In this document: one piece after another, positions 11,501 through 22,536 of the stretch
How positions within the stretch are numbered: position 1 is the stretch's first letter
Layout of the letters: every line of letters begins with the position of its first letter
NCBI RefSeq assembly: GCF_000346465.2
Contig: NC_034010.1
Location: forward strand, 22,803,701-22,867,700
Length of the DNA stretch: 64,000 nt
DNA from: Prunus persica
Taxonomy: Eukaryota; Streptophyta; Magnoliopsida; Rosales; Rosaceae
Direction: 5' to 3'
Notes under the pieces: model-generated
Database searches by the model: none
Told to the model about the DNA's origin: nothing
The model's input: the letters and a program-made list of their open reading frames with translations, nothing else
Made by a program: the position numbers and the translations under genes

Positions 11501-13250
11501 GTAACCAAACCACAACAATCACAAGCCCTTGTGTCTTTATGATATGCTTCCTGCATAATAAATTCACTGGATGAAATGAACTATAGCATTTGAAATAAAA
11601 TATTATACTTTATAGCATGGAAACAAAATTTTGCACAGGAAAAAAATTCTGAAATCTAAAACTAGGCTAAAAATCAAAATCTTTGCATGACAAATAGCCA
11701 ACCAAAAGAGAAAACTGAAAATAACGCAAGAAGAGTTGTCTTGATCCTTGTTATTTATCCATCTTTGTTATTCTTTCTGCTATTTATTCAGTTTTGTAGG
11801 GTAACCCTTTTAAATTCTCATAGAAATGTCAAAACGTATTCATTCAAGGTTATAACGTGTAGCATTCTCCAAACAGGCCCGGATTATATGAGTCCTTCAC
11901 AAGAAAGTATTAAAGGCCCGGATTATATTCTTCAAGATGGACCCAAAATCCAAAGAATGAAGAGAAAAAGGGATTTCCCAGAGTAAAAAAGAAAAAACTT
12001 ACATGGCTCTGAGAGTAATATTCCTGATCTTGATAAAACCCAGTAGCCTCTTGGAATTGGGCGGGATTTTCCTCTGAATTAGTTGTTGTCCCAAAGCTTG
12101 TGTCCAGAAACCCATTTTCTGCTAACAACGCCTCCTCTATTGCCATCTGAAAATCACTTGGCTTGCTCTTGTATAACTGTGTCTGCCCCCGAAATCTGGA
12201 CGAACAAAAATGCTCAAACATTTTTCTAAACAAGTAGGAAAACTTCACAGAACTAATGAGCTACAGACCTGTCCATGAACTGCAGAAAGGGGAACACCAT
12301 TCCCTGCCTCACCCACCCATAATCCTGCACATCAACGTTCATTTAAACTCCACTCTGAACAAATTTGTAGTACTTCAAAAAAAAAAAAAAAGTTTCACTA
12401 TTAAGAGATTTACCCTTTGTGTTCCATTCTTTGAGAACCCATAGAACATCACACATATAGCACCAGGAACACAGCACCTCAAAACTGATTTTGGAGCTTG
12501 CAATATGGGGTCGATCACCACGGCTGGCCAAGCCGGGTAGCTCTTCCCACACTTAGCCCAAACAATGTCACCCAAAGCAAAGTCCTGTGGTTTATATATT
12601 TCTTTCTTCTTTGCACCATTGGCTTTACTAATTTTCTCCATGCCCCCTAAACTAAACCCATCGCTATATTTCCCACTTTTGTTCAAAGTCGTATAGTTTC
12701 TATGATCAAAATGGTTATACCCTATACAATCCACGTCGTCTTCTTCTTGTTCTTCCTTCCCATAATATTGGAACTTCTTCGAATTCTTGTGCCTATAAAT
12801 ATCCTCCTGGCTCTTTTTTACAAAACCCAATTTCTCAATTCCCTCTATATCATCTTCTACTAAAACTTCATAACCTTCTTCTTCGTCAAAATTAGTTTCT
12901 CTATTTTTATATACATCAATGACTGAATCGTTAAACCTCGAAGGAAGCATCTGAATTCGTCCTCGTGACGACCTCCGGAACTTCCCGGAGCTCCGATTCA
13001 ACTCTCGTTGATTAATCAATCGCTCCAAATTTGACTGGACCTCTTTGGTGGGCCAAGACAACTCTTCGTTGTACGAAGAACCTGAACCGCTGCTGAAATC
13101 TTCGCCCTCTCCATTGCCAACTGAGCAGTACCCATTCGTTTTCCGCTTCTTCGGATTCGCGGAAAATTCATAGGCTGTAGCTTCGGGCTCTTCGAGCTTG
13201 CAACGTTTCACATTTGGCATTTCGAATTTCAGAGGCCGTTTGATAATCAT
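5597..13250 (-). CDS. ATX3: ATX3/4/5-type histone H3K4 methyltransferase, about 23 exons
   Basis: Trithorax-type histone-lysine N-methyltransferase, expected to act on H3K4 in chromatin. Exon 1 (13250-12414) opens [12 protein letters not shown] and holds a basic region then a PWWP domain ([19 protein letters not shown]). Exon 2 is 12324-12269; exon 3 ends at 12003. Next come a PHD finger ([24 protein letters not shown]), a second PHD ([24 protein letters not shown]) with an extended PHD ([22 protein letters not shown]), then SET and post-SET. SET hallmarks are [22 protein letters not shown] across an intron, and GEELTYDY; post-SET Cys residues lie in CLCKAPNC. It ends KFMN. FYRN/FYRC domains of ATX1/2 are absent, which favours the ATX3-5 clade. 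Length is about 1,030 residues, near the family norm. The ATX3 choice leans on synteny. No frame break was seen. Confidence 0.92.
6627..6793. repeat. 82-bp tandem duplication in an ATX3-like intron
   Basis: ACAGAGATGTAATGTATTCT recurs at 6627 and 6709, and the whole 82-bp unit is duplicated with only a couple of differences (CTGTAAAA/CTGCAAAA, GCTTG/GCTAG). Two copies only, so a recent local duplication. Confidence 0.9.
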
Positions 13251-14976
13251 ATTCTAACCATTCAATTCCACAAAATCTCCCTCAAAATATAACAACCCAA
13301 AACCTAATTTCACATTGAACCCCAAAACCAAACCTTGAAAAAAGAACACCAAAAAGAAGCTGAACAATCGAATTTTGAAGACTTCAAAAATCGGCCACCG
13401 TCTTCAGAGACAATTTACGCCGCCGGAATCAATGCAAATACCCAAATTGGGGTGCGAAAACCCTAATTAAAGCAACGGAAGCAGAAATGTAATGAATTTG
13501 AAACGGTTCTCTGTAACTTTCTTTCGGCCAAACGCAGACAACAAAAAGAAAGATTCAAAAAGAAGTCGGAATTTTGACCTTGGAGTCGGTGCTGTGACGG
13601 AGCCGGGACCAACTTTCTCAGGAAAATCAAGATAAAAGTTTCCCGGAAAATTAAGAAAGCTCGAGCTGTGTTTGTCACACAGAGAGAGGTCCCGTTTGCC
13701 TAAAACCACAATTTACAGTTTTGCACACAACGACGAATTGCTTATATACGACGTGATCTATAATTATTATTATTATTTGAGAATAACCATATTAACGTGA
13801 AATTAATAATATTTTTACCTTAATAAAATAATTACAAATATACCGGGCCTCGTGTTTTTGTTTCCGCCATTTGGCTCCAAAATTTGGGAAGGAGGGAGAT
13901 GTTGGAAATTTTTGATACGGGAAAGCGCGAATTGAAATATATCGGGAGGTAGCATGGAGCTTCTGTGCTACCTTCTTGCTTTCTGACATGTCGGTACTCG
14001 GTGTGCCACTGCTCAATTTGTTGTGGGACAGATGTGGATCCTAATCCGTATAGCAGAATTAATTCGTATCACCAGCGGAAAGCCCGATGGCGTTTTATAT
14101 GCTGACACGTGAAAAAATTATTTTATATATTATTGTGTTATTGGTTAGAGATAGTAAAAAGTGTCGTCTCCATTGTATGAGAGTTTCTCTCCTAATCCTA
14201 AAAAGTCACGCTATGTTAATTGCATTGGTAATCACTCTTAACTATTTGAGCTATAAATTCTTTATAGTCAATTAAAATAGTATTGGATCAAACAAAAAAT
14301 AGTTTGTCCCCAATTTTAATTGGGATAAGTTGTCTCAACTAAAGTAATAGGCCAATGAGGTTTAACTACGTTGAAAACGACATTGACTTGCAAATAAATT
14401 ATCTCAGTGACACCTTTACAGTGTGTGTTTGCACAAATCATTTTCCCCCCTTCCTAACTTTAACCCTAGAAACAAAAACTAGAGTAATAACAAGACAAGT
14501 TAAACTTACATAGTTACAACGAGTTTCTAGGATTTGAGGTATTTGCAGTTTAGGGTCCAAATTCTAGGATTCGATGTTTGAGGTCCGAATCAAGACCTTA
14601 AAACTAGTGTTTAAGACAAGATATGAGATACGAGTACATGATTCAATGTTTGATTAGTCTAAGTACAAAAATTTTGGTATTATGTTTCATATTCAAGTTT
14701 ATATAATCTTTTAAGTCAACAAATATAACAGAGCATTATGGATCAATCTTAGTTTTTTATGCTTGTTGAAATATCATAAGACAAAACATATTAAGAGGAG
14801 AGAAAAATGATTTAGCAATTATTTATAAAAGAATCACTTATTACTAGATGGATTAGCAAGGATGGATCATGAACATCATGATTAAGTGACAACTAAATAC
14901 AATTAGAAACCGTAATTGCTCATTCACAAAATTAACAATAGATGGCAAGATATAGATATTAGAGAAGTTCCAATAT
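13251..14976. promoter_or_regulatory. ATX3-like gene 5' UTR/promoter, then repeat-derived spacer
   Basis: About 13251-13700 is probably 5' UTR and proximal promoter of the minus-strand ATX3-like gene. From about 14290 the sequence resembles 24480-24790: both carry AAGTTGTCTCAACTAAAG and AACAAGACAAGTT, followed by matching GTGTTTAA...GAGATA stretches. That marks a dispersed duplication. No gene is seen. Confidence 0.45.
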
Positions 14977-15175
14977 TATCCATGACATACATGGGATGTG
15001 ATGCCCAAAATGCTTGAAGCAGATATCCGAACTTGGTCATCCTCATATTACGAACTCAATCATTAAGGTGCAAGTAGACACGAGTTCTAACAGCACTTCT
15101 CAAGCTCTTCCCAGCATGCCTTAGGACACTTTCTAAAGCAGACAAACTTGCCTCGCGAACCTCAATATTCGAAGC
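14977..15175 (-). pseudogene. Fragment of GCN1/ILITYHIA-like HEAT-repeat gene
   Basis: From an intact acceptor (ATTCAG|GCT at 15175) the minus strand reads SNIEVREASLSALESVL, then HAGKSLRSAVRTRVYL and stops at 15056. In another frame the same strand continues YEDDQVRISASSILGI and stops at 14977. Together they look like consecutive HEAT-repeat residues of plant GCN1 (ILITYHIA), the eIF2-alpha kinase activator, with one frameshift. No flanking exons were found, so this is an isolated captured or duplicated exon. The family name is from recalled similarity. Confidence 0.65.
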
Positions 15176-16690
15176 CTGAATAGTGAAATCAAGAACAATT
15201 GCACGACTATATTTTTAAAATATTTGAATATATTTAATGTGTACAGCCGCGCAGCTATACTATTTAAACCTTAATATATTTTGTGCAGTATAGCCGCACG
15301 TCTAAACTTTTAAAATATTCGAATACATGCTATACTCTTTAAATATTAAGACATTTTAATAATTTTAAAATATTTTAGTATATTTAAAGAGCATAGCCAC
15401 ACGTCTATACTTTTTAAATAAGAGTAATTAGGTATAGCAATTAGGAAACACACTAAACCGTATTAGAAGAGTTGTGAAAACTATGCATCAATAGATTTAT
15501 ATAATTCAAGCTAGAAGAAAGATACGTGACATTTTGTTAGAACACTACATCAATAGATTTGGAAAACCAACTAATGTTTATATTGTAATATATTGTAACA
15601 GTATAATATTAATATATTTTGTGCAGTATAGCCGTGCGGTTATAATGTTAAAATATTCTAAGACACGCTATACTCTTTAAATATTAATACATTTCAATAC
15701 TTTTTACATAAGGGTAATTAGGTCTAGCAATTAGGAAATGCATTAAACCATATTAGAAGAGTTGTGAAAATATACATCAATAGATTTATATAATTCAAGC
15801 TGAAAGAAAGATGTGACATTTTGTTAGAACACTGCGTCAATAGATTTCGAAAACCAACTAATGTTTATAACCCAATGTCATATGCTTGGGAAAAAAAGTT
15901 TCTAAGTATAAAGTTATTAGTAGGGTTGATTACATGTAACAGTTTAGTCCCTATGTTTTAAACTTGATAAAAACAAACCTAAAGTTACAAGTTACATCAT
16001 TAGTCGATTTGTCCCTCCATCTATTAAGTTAAGTGTTTTTTTTATGACGTAGCATTCAATAGATCATCTTTCTACTTACATGGACACCAAATTGATGTTT
16101 TTTCCCTTCCCTATATCTTATCTAGGAAGGGGTAGGTTCGGTTATATTGTATTAACCGTATATTGAGATCGAAACTCTAATTGTAAAATCCTAGGTCGAG
16201 TTACGTGAGTATCCAAACCTAATTGAGTCATAAGTGCCCCATACTAGTCTTTTGGTTAAGGTTTGAGGCTTGAGAAAGATTTGAGACTTGGATTTAGGGT
16301 TTGGAGGCCCAAATCCATTTTCGAAAATTAAAAATAATTTTAAAGTCCACAAATTTATTTAAGAAAAAAATAGTATTTATTAAGTAATTTATGAAATTAA
16401 TTAAAATACTTAAATAATAATTACTTACTAAATAAAGAAGAATTAATATAATTAAATAAGACTAAGATATTACTTAATTATAAATATTAAACTAAAACAA
16501 ACTAATTTTGTATATATAAAGTCCACAAAATAATTTAAAATAATTATTTATTATTTATTAAGTAATTTATGATATTAATAAAATATTTAAATACTAATTA
16601 TTCACTAAATAAATAATAATTAAAACCTAATTATTAATTAAAAAAGACTAAGGCATACTTAATTACAAAAAAATAAAACCATTTTGTGCA
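15176..16690. repeat. AT-rich block with scattered TATAGCC palindromes and a direct duplication
   Basis: Palindrome-family copies, mostly degenerate, lie at 15242-15259, 15289-15306, 15392-15409 and 15627-15644. Two stretches near 15420-15560 and 15715-15870 repeat each other (TTAGGTATAGCAATTAGGAAA against TTAGGTCTAGCAATTAGGAAA, then AACCAACTAATGTTTATA). The rest is very AT-rich and carries no gene. Confidence 0.7.
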
Positions 16691-16691
16691 A

Positions 16692-16964
16692 TATAGTCAT
16701 GTGTCTATATTTTTAAAATATTCGAATATATATTAAAGAGTTTTTTTTTTTTATGCGTATAGCCGTTCGGCTATACTATTAAATAAAAAAAATTAAAAAC
16801 ACCAAAGTATAGCCACGCGACAATACTCTGTAAATATATTATATGTAAACAGAATAGCCGCGCGGCTATACTATTAAATTAAAAAATTAAAAACACCAGA
16901 GTATAGCCGAACGGCTATGCCCTTTAAATATATTATATTTAAAAAGAATAGCCGCTCGGCCATA
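16692..16964. repeat. Array of 18-bp palindromes, TATAGCCG-NN-CGGCTATA
   Basis: Six copies: 16692-16709 (degenerate), 16758-16775 (centre TT), 16808-16825 (degenerate), 16853-16870 (CG), 16902-16919 (AA) and 16947-16964 (CT). The last five are 45 to 50 bp apart, alternating between two spacer types (AAATTAAAAACACCA and TTTAAATATATTAT), so the underlying tandem unit is about 95 bp with two palindromes each. Function is unknown. Confidence 0.9.
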
Positions 16965-17009
16965 CTATTTATAAAAACAAAAAACAAAACAAACCATTTT
17001 TTCGCAATT

Positions 17010-17370
17010 CAAAAAAATTGTACACAATCTAATTACCGTACCGCCCCCACTCAATTTGTTCAAGTGGCTAAATGAATGGTCTATAGTTTCAGTGGGTTTT
17101 ATTTCCAACATTGAGTAAAGATTTGCTGCTATATGCCATACAATCATCATTTCCACTGGGCTTGCAATAATACCAAAATCAAAGAAAATATAGAAGTAAA
17201 TAAATTCCAAAATTATATATATTTATATGTGTCAATTAAGGTACAATAAATACCACTAATCATTAAATTATTTTACGGATTTGCTTGAATAATTAACCCT
17301 GTATGAATATATATACTAATAAACAATTAGCTCATTCAAAATAAATACTTAATAGTAATTATATATCCAA
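17010..17370. repeat. Segmental duplicate of 27735-28370
   Basis: Shares long matching stretches with 27735-28370, including CATCATTTCCACTGGGCTT, AGAAGTAAATAAATTCCAAA and CATTAAATTATTTTACG. The distal copy has extra inserted DNA between these anchors. Not coding. Confidence 0.8.
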
Positions 17371-17382
17371 TAGATACTTAGT

Positions 17383-17715
17383 GCCCGTTTGGCAATGCTT
17401 ATTTCGGGTGATTTTTAAAAATTTTGGGAAGCCCAACCCGTTTGGTAAACTATGAGAAAATCACTTATTATTGAAAATTGCTGTGAGAGAAAGCTATAAA
17501 GGAAAGCAGCAAATGATGTGCTTTAATTTTCTAATTATGCGGGAATCAGTTTCGAAGAGGCGCTAGGTTTAATGATTATGCGGGAATTAGTACCAACAAC
17601 ACTTTTAACAAAAAGTTTACCAAACACCAAACTGCTTTATTTTACAGCTAATTTATCTCACAGCAAATCTAACATTGATTATTTTCATAGCACAGTAATA
17701 CCAAACTGACCCTTA
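17383..17715. mobile_element. hAT-like MITE (candidate)
   Basis: Begins GTGCCCGTTTGGCAATGC and ends with an imperfect inverted partner (GTAATACCAAACTGACCC). Such ends mark many hAT-type MITEs. The target duplication is unclear. Confidence 0.4.
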
Positions 17716-18632
17716 AAAGTTTAGCTGGTTCCAACAAAACTACAGGAAACGCATTGGACATAAACAAATTCCATCAAACATAACTGCAATCTACTTGAGA
17801 CAGTGCAGAAGGTATGTCCGATGAGATGTTTGTCAAAATATCCGCAGTTAGAACTCGTTCTAACCACATATAGGAGTTTTGATCTAAGTGAGCTGGAAAT
17901 CGAGACCAACTATCAAATTATACCAAGCAATGCTGGCATAGCATATAGGTTACAAACAATAGCAATGCAATTCCAATCAGGAGTTGTCAACTGGGAATTG
18001 AACAAAGTATGTGTTTGGGAAAAGAATAGAGTTCCAATCAGGAGTTGTTAACTGGGAACTCAAAGACACGGAGATGATTCGATTCGAGACTTGGCTTTGG
18101 TATGCTGTGAGACATTTTACAAGAGTTTGAGTATGGGTTACTTCGAGGTTGTCGATAGTAAGTGTATTTTGAAGGCTGCTCAAAATAGATTTGATTTATT
18201 CGCTATTAGATCCTTGATACCAAGCTTTCTTCCTCTAGTTATAGGCTTCAAGGTCTTCAGGAAAAAAGGATGACTTTATGGGCACTGCTACTTCAAACCA
18301 TAGAGAATTCACAAGATAATGCGTGCATGCCTTTCATGTTGATTAGGGAAGGTACTCTTCAATCTTGAACTTTGGGATTGTTCTGAAGGTGGTGCCGCAA
18401 TGGGCCAACTTTGAGTTTTTTAACCATTCTTTACCTGTCAGAGACTAAATATTCCCTGCCGGAGCAGACTTCTTTATTGCTTTGTTGGAAATCAATGTGC
18501 GCCACTTGTAGAAACAAAGCAATTTGAATTGTTTTCACCCCAAAGCTTAAATTGTTGTTTGTTTAGATGAACTGTAGTTAACAATCATTTAGATTGGTTA
18601 TGTATCCCCTTCAATTGGTTTTAGTTGTAAAC
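17716..18632. other. Unassigned spacer with a short direct repeat
   Basis: TTCCAATCAGGAGTTGT occurs at about 17972 and again at about 18031, with matching flanks, a local duplication of roughly 60 bp. Short open frames such as the 60-codon one at 18091 (GYFEVVDSKCILKAA) resemble nothing I recognise and are not called as genes. Confidence 0.4.
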
Positions 18633-18755
18633 TCAGACATTTTTTGTCTGAAATGTGGCTGTAACATCGGACATCTCTTATGTCCGAAGAGGGAATATAG
18701 CTTCGGACACTTGTGTTCAAAACAGTGAACTGTAGCATTGGACACTTGTATTCGA
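18633..18755. repeat. 35-bp tandem array of TCGGACA palindromes
   Basis: Four inverted-repeat cores lie at 18633-18651 (TCAGACA...TGTCTGA), 18667-18687 (TCGGACA...TGTCCGA), 18703-18721 and 18738-18755 (TTGGACACTTGTATTCGA). Centres are about 35 bp apart. The first two are perfect palindromes and the last two are decayed. Confidence 0.8.
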
Positions 18756-18939
18756 AGTTAGTCAATGTTTGCAGCTGGCTTGTGTCTGAAAGGCTTTTGG
18801 GCCTTTTTGGTTACCATTTGGGCTTTCACAAGTAGTGAATAAGCCCTTGACGGTTTGGGCCTTTAGTTTTTTAGCCATAAAACTAGCTTTTTAACTGTAG
18901 GAATTAACCTGGCTAGATTTTTACAGTATTTATACTAAT

Positions 18940-19330
18940 CTTTAGTTTCCCTCAACATTTCAACTTCAAAATTGAAAAGAAACTTATTTTCATCAGCAGT
19001 TGCAATACAATTATGTCTGGCTATAGCTTATATACACAAATGAAATGAAAATGACAAGCTGATAACAATGAAAGTTGTGTGAGTCTGTGACTAACACTAA
19101 CAAAATTGAAGTTGTGTGAGTCTGTGACTAGTACTAAGGAGAAAACACAATATTCCGTGGATAAATTTGAGTATTCTCGGATTTAGCAACATCTTTGACT
19201 TGCTTTGAATTGTGTAAAATAGAAAAGAATTTTACTTTATATGGGCTGCAGGTAGAATTGTGTATTACCATTGTATTGCTGTCGTTGTTAGAAAGAGAAA
19301 GGGGGAAAGATTTATTCTTAAACACGTGGC
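18940..19330. repeat. Segmental duplicate of 47548-47930 (left part) and 26684-26880 (right part)
   Basis: 18940-19140 matches 47548-47930 (shared: GAAAAGAAACTTATT, ACAATTATGTCTG, GAAATGAAAATGACAAGCTG, GTGTGAGTCTGTGACTA). From about 19160 it matches 26700-26880 (GATAAATTTGAGTATTCTC, then a shared GGCTGCAGGTAGAA). No gene is seen. Confidence 0.8.
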
Positions 19331-19379
19331 ATTATAGTCCTACTGTTTTGCTAACTATTTTTTAATCCTAATTTAAATG

Positions 19380-19666
19380 ATTATTTTTGGTTAATACGTG
19401 AGACGAAAATTTGACGTTGTCCACAAGAATAGGATCAGATCACATTTCTAGAATTTGGATTTAAAAAGTTTGAAAATTGGACCAGGTTTTTCGTGATTTG
19501 GATTGACAAACAACATTTTTGGAATGACTAGAATTCAAATTAAGGTAGGGAGCAAACTAGAATTTTGAGTAAAATTACATTTACCACAAATGCCACCAAC
19601 CTTTTTTTACCTGATAAAGGTATAATAAGGGCTTCAAACTTTCAAATCATAAAAACACTCGGAGAC
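19380..19666 (+). promoter_or_regulatory. Promoter of UBN2 gene A, duplicated upstream of gene B
   Basis: This stretch is repeated before gene B (about 22320-22536). Shared blocks include ACCAGGTTTTTCGTGATTTG, TTTTTTTACCTGA and AAAAACACTCGGAGACATGG across the start codon. Gene and promoter were therefore duplicated together. The TATAATAAGG near 19621 is a possible TATA element kept as TATAATAAAGG in copy B. Confidence 0.6.
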
Positions 19667-20732
19667 ATGGACACGGAGCGACTCGGAATCGAGGGGAAGG
19701 AAATGAAGGTGAAACTCTAATTTCCTCTTTTGTTTATTTGGAAAGTGTATGAAACTGAAGAAAAATTGACTTGTTCAATAATAGGCTCAACACCAACCCA
19801 ACGATGACTATATGCTACGCTACGCAGAGCACCTCATGAAGGAAGCAAAGGTAAAACCCTAATTTTTAGGTTTGTTTACTTGGAAAGTGCAAGAACTGGA
19901 AGGAATTTTTTTTATTGGTAGAAAGAATTAAGAGTTTGAGAATTTTATGGTGTCTTAGTTTGTGGGTTTCTGATCTAAATTATTAATTTTTTAACAGCGG
20001 GGGGATGGATATCAAGTTGTTACTCCCAAAGGTAAATGAATGCAAATATATATACACATTAGCTTCGTGTTATGATTGTATTTTAATTTGCATTGCTGTT
20101 GTGTTGTGTTGGCATGTTCATGTTGTGCTCATGATAAAGTACTTGTTGACGTTGACAATCTTCGTTTGAATGGGAAGCACTACGGTACTTGGAGATGTAG
20201 TATGATGGAACATGTCCTAGATAATCTTAGAGGTGTGATCTATGGGCCACGCCCAAGTTTTGTGGTAGAAACAGATGCAAGTGTTGAAGAAATTGCTCGA
20301 TCAATGGCTGCCGAAGAGAAATGGAACGAGGATGACACCCTGTGTTTTCATACAATCTTGAACCATCTATGTGATGATCTTTTTCTTCATTACTCAAAGA
20401 GGAGGAAGGAAACAAGTGCCAAGCAACTGTGGGATGAGCTGCAATTGAGGTTTGGAGCACACGAATCTCGGGTTCAAAAGTACATGGAATTTGATTTGCT
20501 CGAGGAGGAGGAACCAATGTGGGTGCAAGCTCAAGAAATGGATTCATTGTTCTTCGCTCTGGTTAGGTGTAACAAAATGGAGATAGATGAGGAATTTCAT
20601 GTGAATGCAATCATCTCCAAGCTCCCCCCATCTTGGGAGGATGTGTGCATCGAGTTGATGCGCGAGGAGCATCTGCCTGTTACAAAACTAATTCATCGCC
20701 TGATTGTTGAACAACAATCACGCATCAATTAG
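19667..20732 (+). CDS. UBN2 (Copia Gag-like) single-domain protein A
   Basis: Four exons joined in frame: 19667-19708, 19785-19850, 19998-20031, 20140-20732, giving about 244 residues. The start MDTERLGIE is shared with the downstream paralogue. The body is a UBN2/gag-polypeptide domain of Copia retrotransposons: LRLNGKHYGTWRCSMMEHV, KQLWDELQLRFG, YMEFDLLEEEEP and ISKLPPSWEDV. There is no CCHC zinc knuckle, protease, integrase or reverse transcriptase, and no LTR nearby. Introns, a leader exon and an uninterrupted frame suggest a host gene derived from Gag. Function is unknown. It may bind RNA or self-assemble as Gag does, but that is inference only. Confidence 0.7.
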
Positions 20733-22319
20733 TTAATCACAAGAAAAGGAAACTAGTAGTAAGCTTGGTTTTTTTATACATGTTTCGAGTTTTAATGGGA
20801 CCTTCCATGCTTTGATTTTCTTTTAAAATTGATAACATTTTTTTTTATTATTATTCAATTGCTCTAACTATTTGTTTAATCATTAACATGTTTGTAATCA
20901 CCTATTGGAGAAAATTCAACCTCAATACTACTGAGGTTACCTTTCTAGGTGTAGAGTTTAGTAAAAATATTTTTATTTCATTTTATTAATTAAACTGAGC
21001 AGTAATACTAGTGTTCACATCCATCAACCGCAGGGTCCGCTCCTCATTCCATGTATGAAATTTTGGGAAATTATCATTCTTGTCTCCGTCTGGGTAAAAT
21101 CTATTTAACACTTAAATTTCACTCAACCATTCAAAATCATCTCAATTTAATTGGACAAAACTATAAAATGTCCAAAGCTTTAACATCTTACAAAGTTTAG
21201 GATAACTTTTTAATTTTTATATTATATCGCATTATAAATGTGTCAATTAAAAATAAATACATCAATTATCAGGCCGGGTTCAGGATAGGGATACCATCCT
21301 CAGTTATCTGCCATCCCTACCCATCCAATTCCCAACAAAAATATTATTATTACAATCTATAATATATAATAAAATATATAATAAGGAATGAACATGAGAA
21401 ACAAGGAAATTAATTATCATAGCTAGTGGATGAGCTTATAATTTTTTTTTCATTTTTTATTTGTGGATGGAAGCGATATTCTACTTTAAACTAATCTAAA
21501 CTTCGTGAATGGAAAATTGAACTTAGATGCAAAGTGGGGAGCACATCCGCTCTACCCAACCTGGCTAAGCCCATGTCTGTAGATGCTGCATACATTTTAG
21601 TAAAACAATGGATTCATTTACGTGCCATGTTACCCAATTGATGATTATTGTACAACTAGACGGAAATGAGGCATTATGAGTCATATAATTTGTATGTGGG
21701 GAGTTAGCTGGAACAATTGAAGTTAAGGATGAAGTGAGATTCAGAACTCAGTTTCAAAATACGTATCAATAGTTAAAGATTTTGTAAGATGGTCATTCAT
21801 AATTTTGTACAATGTCTCTCGTAATATTATTTTGGCAAGTAATCCCTTTTATTTATTGCATATATAAATTCAACCATTCTTTACTTTGGTTCATGTAGCT
21901 TTAATATAAGCAATTTCACTCCTATAGTAATCCAAACCGTGTGTGACAAGAAATGATCAATTGAACATCAATAGCTAGTGTGATTTTTTATTTTTTATTT
22001 TTTAGTGGTGTGATCACAAGTAGCCAATCCTTAAGTAACTCGCAAAGTGTTGATCCCAAAAGCCCTCCCTTTTTCCCCTATCGTCCTCTGTTGTAAACTC
22101 TCTTCTGGATCATAGACTGTACATTCGAAAGAGATCAACAAAAATTCCCCTGTAAATATTTATTGTGACACATGGTATTGTGAGGTCGGCATGTTTTGAA
22201 TAATTAGCAGATAAGCTTATTGTAAATCAGTTGATTTATTCTTAAACACGTCACAAGGCATTATTCTTTCACTCACTGTTTGCTATCTTTTTTTAAATCT
22301 TAATTTAAATCACTATTTT
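20733..22319. other. Spacer between the UBN2 paralogues
   Basis: AT-rich, with no supportable gene. The end of this interval (from about 22230, ATTCTTAAACACGTCACAAGGCATTA) matches sequence before gene A (about 19313, TTCTTAAACACGTGGCATTA) and so is the left part of the duplicated block, whose offset is about 2.9 kb. Confidence 0.5.
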
Positions 22320-22536
22320 CATTCATTTGTGAGACTTAACTTTGACGTGGCCAACAAGAATAGGATACGTGTTGCCAATTGACCAGGTTTTTCGTGATTT
22401 GGATTAACAAACAACATGTTTGGAATTACTAGAATTTAAATTAGGGTAGGGATCATGCCATCAACCATTTTTTTACCTGACAAATTATAATAAAGGCTTC
22501 AAATCAAACGTTCAAAGCATAAAAACACTCGGAGAC

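Noticed and set aside
16692..16964. CRISPR-like regular spacing of short palindromic repeats
   Set aside because: The spacing alternates between two nearly identical AT-rich spacers, so these are tandem eukaryotic repeats with no unique spacers, and no Cas genes are present.
18091..18273. 60-codon frame (GYFEVVDSKCILKAA)
   Set aside because: No known family, no splice support, and it lies in duplicated repeat sequence.
20227..20547. 106-codon minus-strand frame inside UBN2 gene A
   Set aside because: It is antisense to a recognised UBN2 domain and has no family features of its own.
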